Notes: generated from the letters alone by a model not told the origin. A stretch of 55,205 nucleotides of DNA from Bacteroides sp. SM23_62_1 (GCA_001304505.1 LJUQ01000002.1:1-55205); one strand, 5' to 3'. Counted from the stretch's first letter, positions 18,867-28,174 are shown. Numbers and translations: made by a program.

Positions 18867-19658
18867 TTAAACGCCAATTTTTTGAATGGTTCCGATTTTT
18901 TCAAGGATCATCTCACGTTCGATTGGATCCGTTACATCTCGAATTGTAAATTCGTTTTTAAACCTGTTTGAATTTAAATTCGTAGCAGTGCGTCCAGCTA
19001 GAAACATGAGTCGCTGAGGAGCGGAATCGTTGAGTTTTATTAGGAGTATTCGTTTTATTACTCCATTGATTATGATTAATATTGGATGAATGGTGAAATC
19101 ATCACTAGGTTTTAAAGTGATTAATTCCCCTTCAGCATTAATGGTAAAGAATTCCAAACCACCCCTTTCAGGAATATAGTAAGGTTTCTCTGGTTCAACA
19201 GGAATATCTACGCTTGAAATTTCTTTAATACGTTTTAAGATTCGCTCCATGATAGTAGGGTCAGTGAGGTTATCCTCAATATAGATTGTCTGAATTTCCT
19301 CTTTTAACGCTTTTTCAATAGTAGCATGTTGAAGAAAAATCCGATCACGGTCTTTAGAGTTAAATAACAACCAAATAGTGGATTCACGACCATGTTGATC
19401 AATTCGTATATCATCTGTCTGAGTGGGGGCAACAGTAAATGACATTGCTAAAGCTTCTAGGTTGGGAGAATCAGGAATTGGAATAGATCCATGTAACCGA
19501 TAATGTTGTTTCTCCGCTACTGTTCCTGCGCCCATTGAAAGAATAGTCATCCCAATAACACTTAACTTAACCGTAGTGTCTTCCCCTATTGGAGAGAGAT
19601 TTAAAAGTGGAAATGGTCCCATATCGGTCATAGTCGTTACAATTAATCCAGAAATCAT
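18867..19658 (-). CDS. Longin-like protein of the Rag-like GTPase operon
   Basis: The 263-residue protein begins with a strand-turn-strand (GLIVTTMTDMGPFPLLNLSP), continues with YRLHGSIPIP and LEALAMSFTV, then STIWLLFNSKDRD followed by a helix. This beta-beta-alpha-beta-strand-helix order is what a longin fold would show and resembles the N-termini encoded at 26972-28000 and 28175-29107. I assign it from pattern only. A second beta-rich part (~165-250) follows. The start ATG 19658 has AAAGGAG at good spacing. It lies between the pseudo-GTPase and a Rag-like GTPase with gaps of 30 and 16 bases, so it is a good candidate regulator or scaffold of these GTPases. Confidence 0.55.
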   Translation of the reverse strand: MISGLIVTTMTDMGPFPLLNLSPIGEDTTVKLSVIGMTILSMGAGTVAEKQHYRLHGSIPIPDSPNLEALAMSFTVAPTQTDDIRIDQHGRESTIWLLFNSKDRDRIFLQHATIEKALKEEIQTIYIEDNLTDPTIMERILKRIKEISSVDIPVEPEKPYYIPERGGLEFFTINAEGELITLKPSDDFTIHPILIIINGVIKRILLIKLNDSAPQRLMFLAGRTATNLNSNRFKNEFTIRDVTDPIEREMILEKIGTIQKIGV

Positions 19659-19688
19659 CTTAAGTGTCTCCTTTTCAAGTTATTCACC

Positions 19689-20636
19689 TTACTTTAGCCA
19701 TGAAGTAATTTTAGTAGAGATCTCGCGACATTCTTTTTCAATAGTGGTATAAGCTTCAGCATTGAACTTAAATGCTGATTCTATTCCAATAAATATCAAT
19801 TTTATTCCTATATCAACCGATTGAGTTATCATTAAAAAATCTTCAATTCTAAGAATATTGGTTTTAGCTTTTGGAGCAGTATCAAACGCTTCAGATTGAT
19901 CCAACATTCTAATAAGTTGGGGACCGACTTTTTCCTCCCAGCTTTGGGTCTTCCCTACTGCTTGAAGGATTTTATGGTTCGAAGATAATAGGAATGCTCC
20001 TGCAAATCCAAAAGCAATCATTTTGTCTTTTATAAAGCCACGAATCTTACGTTGTTTTTCTTGATCTATAGTTAGAAGTGCTTCTGAAGCTAGATCTTGA
20101 CGAGTTTCAATGAAATTAGAGGCTTTGTTAATTAATTGGGTGAAGATTAGGTTAGTTAACCTCTGTTCATCTGGTCCTTTAAGAGAAACAATGTATGAAG
20201 GGATATCACGGGGGTAAAATTGCTGAAAACGAGTAACTACTTCATTCTTTATTCGGGTTCGTTCTGTTTCGTTAGTAATTAAGTGTCCTCGATTTAGAAG
20301 CAAAATGACCTGATAATTCTTATTTACGTCAGTGATCTCTGCAGTAATTTTCTGAAAGTCAGTTGCGACTTCATCTAATAATTGATAGGAAATATCATGG
20401 ATGTAGACTAAGGTATTTATTTTCATTAGAATTTTTTCACGAATAGGAGGAACTAGATTTGTGATATAGTCAGAGTCTTCTTTCTTGATACGAGATGGGC
20501 TTAACCAATCATAATAAACGACATTCTGGAATATATTAAGATCCGGATCCGATCTTCCAAGTCTCATTATCTGGTTGAAGAGAAGATCTTTTCCAGAATG
20601 TGACATTCCTGAAAATGCGATAAGGTTTTGCCGCAA
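19689..20636 (-). CDS. Degenerate Rag-like GTPase (probable pseudo-GTPase) with roadblock-like tail
   Basis: The start chosen is TTG 20636, five bases after GAGGAG, giving 315 residues; the frame extends to 20708, but that would overlap the upstream gene by 62 bases. A P-loop-like G1 survives (FSGMSHSGKD), but the switch II DxxGQ is replaced by VVYYDWLSPS and the G4 region reads LLLNRGHL, without (N/H)KxD. The C-terminal ~120 residues (AGAFLLSSNHKILQAV onward) look roadblock-like. It is therefore probably nucleotide-binding at most and not a normal GTPase. It follows the intact Rag-like gene by 10 bases, which suggests an obligate heterodimer analogous to RagA-RagC. Confidence 0.6.
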   Translation of the reverse strand: MRQNLIAFSGMSHSGKDLLFNQIMRLGRSDPDLNIFQNVVYYDWLSPSRIKKEDSDYITNLVPPIREKILMKINTLVYIHDISYQLLDEVATDFQKITAEITDVNKNYQVILLLNRGHLITNETERTRIKNEVVTRFQQFYPRDIPSYIVSLKGPDEQRLTNLIFTQLINKASNFIETRQDLASEALLTIDQEKQRKIRGFIKDKMIAFGFAGAFLLSSNHKILQAVGKTQSWEEKVGPQLIRMLDQSEAFDTAPKAKTNILRIEDFLMITQSVDIGIKLIFIGIESAFKFNAEAYTTIEKECREISTKITSWLK

Positions 20637-20646
20637 GATGACTCCT

Positions 20647-21651
20647 CTAAATTGGCGTTTTAAGCATAGTTTCAAGTTGGTTTGACAGTAAATTGATTGT
20701 CTCTTCAATTTCTTGAAGATTGCGTGTTTCTAACATTGATTTCTCATCACTGGAGATTAGAATAAGTAAGTGATGTGGTGGTAATTTTGATTTGTACATC
20801 ATTACTGATCCAAGTCGTTTTAATTCAGATTTTGAACCGGTAATTAATTTTAGATCATTTGATTTATCTAAAAGTGTTAAAATATGTTGAATTTCGTTTA
20901 CTTCTAAATCCGAGGCGTTCACTTTGAAATTAGGATCCTCCAAAGACATCAAAATGACTTCGTCTAGACGATTCATAAACTTAAGAGTGTGGAGAACTTG
21001 TTGAATTGGTCGAAGTCGAAGCCTCTGTTTAATTGCCTGTAAATCTTCTTCTTTTTCAACGGTTTCAGCTTCAGGTATGACTTCACTTGCCTCTGCAGTA
21101 ATCCGTTTAAACGCCTCATGAATCGAATTGTCATATATTGATGTTTGTAAGAATGTAATACTTTTTGCTGGCGCTGAATCTTGAAACATCTCCATTAGGA
21201 ACTCCATTCTTTCCGCTCTTTGTGTAAGATCGGGCAAAAGATCAGTCTTGTGTAAAAGTACATAAATTGCAGGTTGGACATCTGACATCTCTTCTAGCCT
21301 GCCGACACCTTCAACAAATGCTTTTAAAGAAGCGGGGAACTTCTCTGGAGTAGCAATATCACAGATAAAGACTAATACAGCTACATTACTAAAGATGAAC
21401 GAACTCATGCTGCTTAAGAAGCGCTTCAGAAAAACTTCCTGGCCACCGAGGTCCATAACGGTGATCGGTTCATCTGCGACTTGTTCAATCTGTCGTTCGT
21501 AATTTAAAGTCGCCGCATAATTCTGAGTCTCTTCAGGGGCCTTTCCTTCAAAAACAACATCTCTAATCGACGTTTTTCCAGCCTGTGACAGTCCTAGTAG
21601 GATTATTTTCCGAGCACTCTGTGTTTTCAGCTGTTTCAAGTAGTGGCTCAC
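20647..21651 (-). CDS. Rag/Gtr-like small GTPase, first gene of operon
   Basis: The 334-residue protein has G1 GLSQAGKTS (20-28), G3 DLGGQEVF, G4 LHKTD and the Rag-type segment LQTSIYDNSI. The C-terminal ~115 residues form a probable roadblock domain after a charged linker (EKEEDLQAIKQR). The GTG start at 21651 has GAGAGGT eight bases upstream. It leads an operon of Rag-like GTPase, pseudo-GTPase, longin-like protein and second Rag-like GTPase. In eukaryotes Rag heterodimers signal nutrient status at lysosomes; here only membrane-associated or cytosolic signalling can be inferred. Confidence 0.9.
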   Translation of the reverse strand: MSHYLKQLKTQSARKIILLGLSQAGKTSIRDVVFEGKAPEETQNYAATLNYERQIEQVADEPITVMDLGGQEVFLKRFLSSMSSFIFSNVAVLVFICDIATPEKFPASLKAFVEGVGRLEEMSDVQPAIYVLLHKTDLLPDLTQRAERMEFLMEMFQDSAPAKSITFLQTSIYDNSIHEAFKRITAEASEVIPEAETVEKEEDLQAIKQRLRLRPIQQVLHTLKFMNRLDEVILMSLEDPNFKVNASDLEVNEIQHILTLLDKSNDLKLITGSKSELKRLGSVMMYKSKLPPHHLLILISSDEKSMLETRNLQEIEETINLLSNQLETMLKTPI

Positions 21652-21822
21652 GGGGGATTACCTCTCTAATCTCACATCTAATTCTGAAAATATATCTTTT
21701 TCTATATACTCTATCAGAAGTAAATTTCTTGTTGATTTTATATCACCGGAAATTCATCGATTCAACCAACAAGCATCCCAATATTCTTAATTTCCATTAA
21801 GCTTACAAATTACCTTTCTAGC

Positions 21823-21836
21823 AAAACATATAAATA
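21823..21836 (+). promoter_or_regulatory. Archaeal TATA box, candidate
   Basis: AAAACATATAAATA includes TATAAATA at 21829-21836, preceded by an A-rich BRE-like stretch. Initiation near 21860 would give an mRNA with a ~90-base leader for the Cys-rich gene at 21950. The divergent Rag-like operon starts at 21651, so this region serves both directions. Confidence 0.4.
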
Positions 21837-21949
21837 TTAAATTAGGTGTGTTTCATACAAGGGGAAAATCTGTTAGTCAAAAATGATATATGTGTGAAAA
21901 AACCTCAAGACACTTTTCTTTTTTATGCTAATTTTGGAGCGGTTAATTT

Positions 21950-22297
21950 TTGCAGCAACACAAAAAAAGGGATATTTTGTGTGAAACCACATGTAAATCA
22001 TTTCGTTGTAGCGAAAAATTCCTACAGATAAAACATATGCGTGGAAAAAAACAGATTTTGTGCAGAATGGTTGAAGGGGATGAATGCATAGGTTATAAAT
22101 GTAAATATGCTGTATGTTTTTATCGTCCTCCAGCTTTGGATATTACAACTGGTAATTGTGCTCAAAAGATGAAAAATCAACAGCCTCAACGGCCTGAAAA
22201 AACCTATAAAGATGATGAGATGGACGATCCATTAAAATATCGCAAGCTTCTTGATAAAAAATTACGGAAGAATTTAAAGATCAAAGATTTTTATTAA
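21950..22297 (+). CDS. Small Cys-rich protein
   Basis: The TTG start at 21950 has GGAG about nine bases upstream and gives 115 residues; ATG 22037 (beginning MRGKKQIL) is an alternative that drops the first Cys group. Cysteines occur as CETTCKSFRC and as CRMVEGDECIGYKCKYAVC, followed by a single Cys at GNCAQK, a pattern fitting zinc or FeS binding. The C-terminal 40 residues are charged (KYRKLLDKKLRKNLK). I do not recognise the family. It is divergent from the Rag-like operon. A 61-codon frame at 21846-22031 overlaps in another phase and is rejected as the gene. Confidence 0.55.
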   Translation: MQQHKKRDILCETTCKSFRCSEKFLQIKHMRGKKQILCRMVEGDECIGYKCKYAVCFYRPPALDITTGNCAQKMKNQQPQRPEKTYKDDEMDDPLKYRKLLDKKLRKNLKIKDFY

Positions 22298-22354
22298 CGT
22301 TTTAATCCACTTTTATGACCTCAGATTAATTGTATCCAAGGGGGGATAGTCGGC

Positions 22355-23836
22355 TCAGACCAGCTTGTGTGTAAAATGGTAAAAGCCACTTGTTTCATAT
22401 AGAAACAAAACAATGATGACTATAGCAATCAAACTAAGCCCAAAGCAGAAAAGAAATAATCCAATAATTCCCGCAGGCCCCAAACCAACAAAATATCCTC
22501 CGATGGAAGCCCCTATAATGTTTCCCATGGCCATAAGGGATTGAGTAAAACCCATCTCGCGTCCTCGATGTTCTGATTTAGCCACATCGCTAATCAAACC
22601 CAAAGCAGCTGAAGCAAAACCAGAAGCGCTAAGCCCAAAAATTGCTATCATTAACACAAGAATGATATGTGGGATCTGAAAAGGATAATCAGGAATAAAT
22701 CTTAAGGAGATTGTTTCTGTAAATGAGAAGGGGTTTCGTAATAAATCAGAAACTTCTGAGAGTTCCCATTCTTGATCCCCATTCGTGGATTTGTAATCAA
22801 GAATAGAAGCAAGTGTTACTAATAACATACTAGTTCCAACCACTCCAATCACCAGGAAAGGCTTTCTTCCAACATTATCCGAAAGTTTACCTAGCACAGG
22901 TTGGAGAATTCCCATTATACAAATAGCAATAAATCCAATTATCGCAATGAGAATTCCTACCGCGTCAACAAGCTCGATTATTACAAGGGGTGCTACAAAA
23001 GCACTTGCTCCTATTAAAGTGGTATAAGCCAACCATGCAATTGCAAATTTTCGAAACTGTTTATCTTGAAGACTTTCTATCATTGTTTTAAAGGGATTCA
23101 TGTCAATATCTGAATCTTTTACAATTTGACTAAAATCTGATAGCAGAGTTTCACTTTCATCAATGGCCAAATCTCTACGGGGTTCAAAGAACCTAAACAG
23201 ATAAATTGATGTAGCTAAAAACATTACGATTGCAAAGAAGAAGAATGCTCCCTCTTTTAAAATGGTCCATGAAATTAATCCAAATGGATATCCAATAGCA
23301 CCTCCAGCCGACTTTGCCAGATAAAATTTCCCCATTGTCTCACCATGGTTTTCATCAGGTGAAATATCAGCAAATACTGCTAACACTGGCCCAGATATCA
23401 TTGCGGCCGCTAATCCTTTCATACCATTAGTAATAACCAGAATGAAGAAGCTGAATGGATTCTCTGAGTAGAAAGTGTACATAATTGGAAAAATAAGGAA
23501 AGAGATTCCTGCTATTGCAGTTCCAAGAATTAAAAACGGACGCCGTCCAAAACGGTCACTAAACGATCCAAAAAATGAAGCTGTTGATAAAGACACGATA
23601 AAATATACAGAGGTGATAATTGAAAGCTGTATTCCGAGTAGTTCAGTTTGCCCACCCTCCTCTGCTAATTGACCAAGGTATAAGGGTAACCCCCATGCTG
23701 CGGAAGAGAATGCACACTCAGTTACAGCTACAGCAACGAAAAGGAGCATACTCTGCTTCTTCAACAAGAAAAAGATTGGTTGACCAATGAAATGCAGTGT
23801 GTCTTTAGTGTATTTTGATATTAAGCGATGTGGCAC
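22355..23836 (-). CDS. Major facilitator superfamily transporter
   Basis: The 493-residue, ~12-helix transporter has motif A in both halves (FSDRFGRRPFLILG and LSDNVGRKPFLVIG) and, near the end of the second half, SEHRGREMGFTQSL. Loops at ~215-245 and ~340-385 are longer than usual. The two halves resemble multidrug-type exporters, but the substrate is not readable. The start is GTG 23836 with AAAGGA upstream. It lies between the Cys-rich gene and a Rag-like GTPase gene, transcribed away from the latter. Confidence 0.9.
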   Translation of the reverse strand: MPHRLISKYTKDTLHFIGQPIFFLLKKQSMLLFVAVAVTECAFSSAAWGLPLYLGQLAEEGGQTELLGIQLSIITSVYFIVSLSTASFFGSFSDRFGRRPFLILGTAIAGISFLIFPIMYTFYSENPFSFFILVITNGMKGLAAAMISGPVLAVFADISPDENHGETMGKFYLAKSAGGAIGYPFGLISWTILKEGAFFFFAIVMFLATSIYLFRFFEPRRDLAIDESETLLSDFSQIVKDSDIDMNPFKTMIESLQDKQFRKFAIAWLAYTTLIGASAFVAPLVIIELVDAVGILIAIIGFIAICIMGILQPVLGKLSDNVGRKPFLVIGVVGTSMLLVTLASILDYKSTNGDQEWELSEVSDLLRNPFSFTETISLRFIPDYPFQIPHIILVLMIAIFGLSASGFASAALGLISDVAKSEHRGREMGFTQSLMAMGNIIGASIGGYFVGLGPAGIIGLFLFCFGLSLIAIVIIVLFLYETSGFYHFTHKLV

Positions 23837-24098
23837 GGCTTTATTTTCCTTTAAGAAAGAATAATCTCTCTAATTATCTTATTGATTCAAATTTTTGGGC
23901 TTGTGAACCAATTATTGACTTCTTCTTACTTGTTTTATTAAGTTTACATATTCATTGAACTTCATATTACAGCTAATTTTTAATAAAATAAGCAAAACTT
24001 AAAATTCTTTGTGCCTTATGGGTTGTGAACGGTTTTATTAACTAAATTAGTTGTTATAGATCTAATTTTATTTCATTTTTCAAATTGAGGAATTCGTT

Positions 24099-25001
24099 AT
24101 GAAAATTTCGCTTGTCGGACTAAGTGGTTGTGGTAAAACATCGATTTATTCGACTACACTAGGTGGAATGGCTCCTATGGAGGTTAAAGACATAGGGCCA
24201 ACCGTCATGTATGAAGTCAAGTCCCATAATTATTTGGGTCTCCAGATATCTCTTTGGGATTTTGGTGGACAAGAAAAATATAGGCAATCCTACCTAGAAA
24301 CACCAAAACTTCTAGCAAATACTACAATTCTGGTCTTTGTACTTGATCTTCATCATCCAGAAGATTTTATGAAGGCAGATAATTATTTTAAGGAGGTTTT
24401 TGCCGCTATTAAAGAAAATGGGGGAGATCCTCGTATGGTAATTTTCTATCATAAGTATGATACAGAGGAATATCCAAAGGAACAGCTGGAAGAGAATTTA
24501 ACCAAGGCCAGAGAACTACCATTTATCAATGAAATTGACCCTGAATCCTTTATAACATCCATTTATCGGCAAGAAGAATTAAGCGAAGTATTTAGACAAA
24601 TTCTGATTTCAGATTTTGACCAATTAAGAGATAGTGTCGAACATGCCCAAAAACACCTCATGAAACTAAATTCAAAGGTCATTGTAAGCGATGTGAATGG
24701 AAATGTCATAACTCACAGTATCAAGGGTTTTTCCACTGGAATCCAGCTTCGTGAGGACTTGCGAGATTATATTCTTTCTTGTAATGTACTACGAGAAAAT
24801 TTCCTCACTAGTGATTCAGCTTCTTTTTCTGCCATTTCAGACACAAAAAAATTACAATTACATATCTTTAGTTTTGTTCTAGCAGTACTCATCATGATAG
24901 ATGAAGGTGCAGCAATTGACCCGCCAGAAGATATCGAAGCTTTACTAAAAGATATGAAGGTCTTTGCAGAATTGATTATCGAAGCGAGTAGAGAAGAATA
25001 A
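24099..25001 (+). CDS. Rag-like small GTPase with roadblock-like C-terminal domain
   Basis: The 300-residue protein has G1 GLSGCGKTS (7-15), G3 WDFGGQEKY, G4 YHKYD and G5-region ITSIYR. The C-terminal part has VIVSDVNGNVITHS, the typical first strand pair of a roadblock/LC7 domain, then KLQLHIFSFVLAVLIMIDEG. The N-terminus begins almost directly with the first strand. It shares the HKxD G4 with the other Rag-like genes. ATG 24099 has TTGAGG eight bases upstream. Its stop is only 10 bases from the convergent stop of the FrhB-like gene, placing it beside a redox operon. Confidence 0.9.
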   Translation: MKISLVGLSGCGKTSIYSTTLGGMAPMEVKDIGPTVMYEVKSHNYLGLQISLWDFGGQEKYRQSYLETPKLLANTTILVFVLDLHHPEDFMKADNYFKEVFAAIKENGGDPRMVIFYHKYDTEEYPKEQLEENLTKARELPFINEIDPESFITSIYRQEELSEVFRQILISDFDQLRDSVEHAQKHLMKLNSKVIVSDVNGNVITHSIKGFSTGIQLREDLRDYILSCNVLRENFLTSDSASFSAISDTKKLQLHIFSFVLAVLIMIDEGAAIDPPEDIEALLKDMKVFAELIIEASREE

Positions 25002-25011
25002 ATCAGGCCTT

Positions 25012-26496
25012 CTATTTAGCCTCTGCTAAAAGCTCTGCTACTGACACTTTCTTCGTAAGTAGCTTTCCTTCAGAATCCGATAAACTCACCATATATTCAC
25101 TATTGTCATCAAAACGTGGAAATTCAAAATCTAGCGCTTCTGCAGGGAACCATTCACGAATGGTAGTCTCCCAGTTGTGTGACTCAAATAATTCCCCTGC
25201 TAGTAAAGTTATACGAACTTGAACTCGTTCTAGAACCTTTCCACTGCGATTCTGTAAGATTACCTGGATGTTACGACCTTCATCTATCAGATTTGTACTT
25301 TGGATTCGGACTATCCTGCGCTTTTTAACCCCACTGACTCCTTTTTCGACCAAAAGCTCTCTTGATGGAAGGGGCTGGCGGTCAGTGGGTAGAATTGAGG
25401 GAACTTGGAAAGCAAAGGATCGACGTCGATTGACTGTGTATAATTGAACCTTTTTTAGATTGGCAAGTCTCAGAACAGGTTTAAGTTGTTTTTCAGTAAT
25501 TAATTGAAGTTCGATATACCCATTGTCAGCAGCATCTTGAAGGATTTCTAATCCTAGTCCTGTACGTACAAGCACAGTGTTGAATCCCTCTGGAGCTCCT
25601 ACTGAACCAACACTAATGTCAGCATTTTCACTTGAGAAGTCAACACAATAATGGCAGGAGCTTGCTCGTAATCTATCCATTTCCTTTACTGGATGACTAA
25701 TAGTCTCCCCGTTCTCTTGTATCATGTGGAATTTACCCTTAGAAATCGTCATTTTTTCAATATCTTCTAAGCGGATCTTATCAACTTCTTCAACAAAATG
25801 GCGTAATCTGTCATAAGAAAACGCATCCATACAGAAAAGACCTATTTTAAGAACGGAACTACGCATGAAGAGTCTGACAAGTCCATATGGAGAACTCTGC
25901 ATCTTATTAACAGCATCAATATTGCATGGACATCCAACAAAAGCAATAGAATTCATTCCAGATTTAATTGCTTCAAGAAGTTTTCCCACTGCGGAACTTT
26001 GACTATATATGGATCCTGAAGAAGACAGTATTTGATCTTCCTTCGTAGCAATGATAGGTTTTGGTTTCCAATATTCAATCTCATCTTTTTTAGTTAACAC
26101 AGCTCCATCGATCATACCCTCACGTAAGAGATAGATCAGGAGACTAGTCACTACTCCACCATCTTGGCCAGTAACTTCTGGAAGCAGACTTTTTGCCCGA
26201 AAAGCTTCAATGAAATTACCAATTAATTGAGGAACAGTAGTTTTTGTTTTGGGACATTGGTGAACGCAGACCCCACAAGCAGTGCATTTCCCTGTTAGGT
26301 GTGGCCGATCATTAATCATCTCTAACGCGTTTTCAACACATGAAGCAACACAGGCTCCACAAGCACTACATAATCCAGTGTCAATAACTTGTTTTTTCAA
26401 AGTGGAAAATTTGGCATCCTTACTCCCTTGCAATCTTCGTTTAGACAATCGATAACTAATTAACTGTTCATCTTCTTGGTTAATTTCTGTCATCAT
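25012..26496 (-). CDS. FrhB-like F420 hydrogenase/dehydrogenase beta-subunit family FeS flavoprotein
   Basis: The 494-residue protein starts with two 4Fe-4S motifs (CSACGACVASC and CTACGVCVHQCP), followed by the FrhB/FdhB-type core with DGGVVTSLL, FVGCPCNIDAV, GLFCMDAFSY, SCHYCVDF and ADISVGSVG. Family members carry FAD and pass electrons between F420 (or another carrier) and FeS clusters. Residues 393-494 form an extra C-terminal domain not in typical FrhB, homologous to the C-termini encoded at 26972-28000 and 28175-29107. It is the last gene of an operon with the CBS and longin-like genes (gaps of 14 and 11 bases). The electron partners are not encoded as an obvious hydrogenase here. Confidence 0.87.
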   Translation of the reverse strand: MMTEINQEDEQLISYRLSKRRLQGSKDAKFSTLKKQVIDTGLCSACGACVASCVENALEMINDRPHLTGKCTACGVCVHQCPKTKTTVPQLIGNFIEAFRAKSLLPEVTGQDGGVVTSLLIYLLREGMIDGAVLTKKDEIEYWKPKPIIATKEDQILSSSGSIYSQSSAVGKLLEAIKSGMNSIAFVGCPCNIDAVNKMQSSPYGLVRLFMRSSVLKIGLFCMDAFSYDRLRHFVEEVDKIRLEDIEKMTISKGKFHMIQENGETISHPVKEMDRLRASSCHYCVDFSSENADISVGSVGAPEGFNTVLVRTGLGLEILQDAADNGYIELQLITEKQLKPVLRLANLKKVQLYTVNRRRSFAFQVPSILPTDRQPLPSRELLVEKGVSGVKKRRIVRIQSTNLIDEGRNIQVILQNRSGKVLERVQVRITLLAGELFESHNWETTIREWFPAEALDFEFPRFDDNSEYMVSLSDSEGKLLTKKVSVAELLAEAK

Positions 26497-26510
26497 TTTC
26501 CATCCATATG

Positions 26511-26960
26511 TTAGGTGTTAGAATCATCATTCTCTGTGGGGGAGAACTCTTTTAGAGATGATATGAGAGGCTCTAGTGAACTGAATGCAGCAATTAAATC
26601 GTGTGTAGTAATTATTCCTACTAAATTAAAATTATCAGGATCTTTAACAAGAACTCTTTTGATATTATGTTTATACATCAGCACTAAGACATCTTTAATC
26701 GTTTCTCTTAAAGAAATCGTAATAAGGTTTTTTGTAGCTACATCCTTTGCTTTTACTTTACAAGGATCTTGACAGTTCAAAATAACTCGTTCAATTATGT
26801 CTCTTTTTGTGATAATTCCAATTGGTTCATGATCTTGATGTACTAAGACTGAACCAATGTGATTTTCAGCCATTAATTGAGCGACTTTTTCGAGACTGTC
26901 ATCTGCAGTCACAGCCACTATTTCTTTCTTCATAAGGTCCTTAACTTTAGTTGAATACAC
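26511..26960 (-). CDS. CBS-pair protein
   Basis: The 149-residue protein consists of two CBS repeats: KVKDLMKKEIVAVTADD to EPIGIITKRDI, and KDVATKNLITISLRET to LVGIITTHDL. CBS pairs bind adenosine ligands such as AMP, ATP or SAM, or NAD-type molecules, and report energy or redox status. The GTG start at 26960 lies seven bases after GGGTG. It sits between the longin-like gene and the FrhB-like gene with gaps of 11 and 14 bases, so it probably regulates one of these proteins. Confidence 0.93.
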   Translation of the reverse strand: MYSTKVKDLMKKEIVAVTADDSLEKVAQLMAENHIGSVLVHQDHEPIGIITKRDIIERVILNCQDPCKVKAKDVATKNLITISLRETIKDVLVLMYKHNIKRVLVKDPDNFNLVGIITTHDLIAAFSSLEPLISSLKEFSPTENDDSNT

Positions 26961-26971
26961 ACTACAACACC

Positions 26972-28000
26972 CTAGCCTACAATTCTTTTTACTCTTATTG
27001 TCCCTTTTTCATCTTCAATCTTAAGGAAATATATTATTCCACTTGAATCAGCCGGCTCAAAATCAATGGTAACTTCCTCATTTGGTGCCCATTTCTTTAT
27101 CTTTGAAACAAGAATGTCCTTTCCAAAAAATCCTTGCGATTCATATATTTTCAGAATGGCATTAACAATCACATCTGAACTGCTATTGCGTGCTGTTACT
27201 TGGACCAGCTTTTCATCTTCAGAATGTTTTATATTTACGATTCTCACGCGTTTTGGTTCTGGAGCTAGTTTTACATCAGTTTTTTCCTTTTTAAAATCAT
27301 TCTTGTGTCCTGTCGGTATTGAAAATCGTAATTGGGGTTTTTTACTGGTTTGTATTTGCAGTTCTTGAATAGAAGTAGTTGTCTCATCTATTGCTCCTAA
27401 GGAATTTTCCTCTAATTGGACTTCGAGTTTAGCTATGGGCATTTTAGGAATTAACGAAGTACATAATTTTATAAGTTCATGTTCAATATCAGCAGATTTC
27501 TGTTTCAGAAATTCTTCAACGTCCAAATTTTCTTGCTTTTTAAGGTGATTTTCAACAAGAATGCATAAATTTTCTCCAATTGACCCTTGTATTCTTGTCT
27601 TTAACTCATGTAATATTTCTTGAGCGATGAAAGAGACTGTTGATGGAGCTCTCACAATTAAAACAAATCTTTCTGCTTGCCATTTCTTAGAGTCCATTCC
27701 CGAACGTCTTTTAGCTCGTCTAGTCTGACATAATATAAGTGTAGCACAATAGATAACCCCCTCCAATTCTAGATCCATGGAGATAAACTTTTCTGACTCT
27801 AAAAACTTATCCTGATGCCACCATATACTATGTATCGAAATGATCTTTTTTTCCTGCTTATTTTTTAATAATTCTTGAGGATACGCAAAAAGTGGGACAT
27901 GTCCTTTTACTTCGTCAAAGAAGTAAAGAAAAAATCCATAAGAATTATCTGTGATTGATTGGTCAAGATCAGTAGGAAGGGAATGATCCCCATGACTCAT
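26972..28000 (-). CDS. Longin-like protein with the shared C-terminal domain (paralogue A)
   Basis: The 342-residue protein has an N-terminal alpha/beta domain (~15-180), beginning YGFFLYFFDEVKGHVPLFAY and containing RFVLIVRAPSTVSF followed by a helix; the order fits a longin-like fold. A linker at ~190-248 is rich in Lys, Glu and Thr. Residues 250-342 form a beta-rich domain whose pattern (RNSS, KKWAPNEE, IDFEP) matches the tails of the FrhB-like protein and of paralogue B. Start ATG 28000 follows AAGGAG. It is the first gene of the longin-CBS-FrhB operon. It is probably cytosolic; I infer an adaptor role. Confidence 0.7.
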   Translation of the reverse strand: MSHGDHSLPTDLDQSITDNSYGFFLYFFDEVKGHVPLFAYPQELLKNKQEKKIISIHSIWWHQDKFLESEKFISMDLELEGVIYCATLILCQTRRAKRRSGMDSKKWQAERFVLIVRAPSTVSFIAQEILHELKTRIQGSIGENLCILVENHLKKQENLDVEEFLKQKSADIEHELIKLCTSLIPKMPIAKLEVQLEENSLGAIDETTTSIQELQIQTSKKPQLRFSIPTGHKNDFKKEKTDVKLAPEPKRVRIVNIKHSEDEKLVQVTARNSSSDVIVNAILKIYESQGFFGKDILVSKIKKWAPNEEVTIDFEPADSSGIIYFLKIEDEKGTIRVKRIVG

Positions 28001-28174
28001 AACTAGACTATTCTCCTTTTTTTTGAGATTAAAGCATATTTTAATGGTTTTCAGAGACTCAGATAAGTTGATACCTCTTTTTTTAGGAAGCTAAAATGTG
28101 TTACTACCTTGTTAATCTTTAGTTTATCAATTTTCTTGATTTTAATGATCTTACCTGTAAAGAGAATGTATAAC

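Noticed and set aside
19689-20708. Longer start at 20708 for the pseudo-GTPase
   Set aside because: It would overlap the upstream Rag-like gene by 62 bases; TTG 20636 has a strong GAGGAG site five bases upstream and starts directly before the first strand.
21846-22031. 61-codon frame overlapping the Cys-rich gene
   Set aside because: It lies in another phase with no homology or motif; the longer frame has the better ribosome binding site and clustered cysteines.
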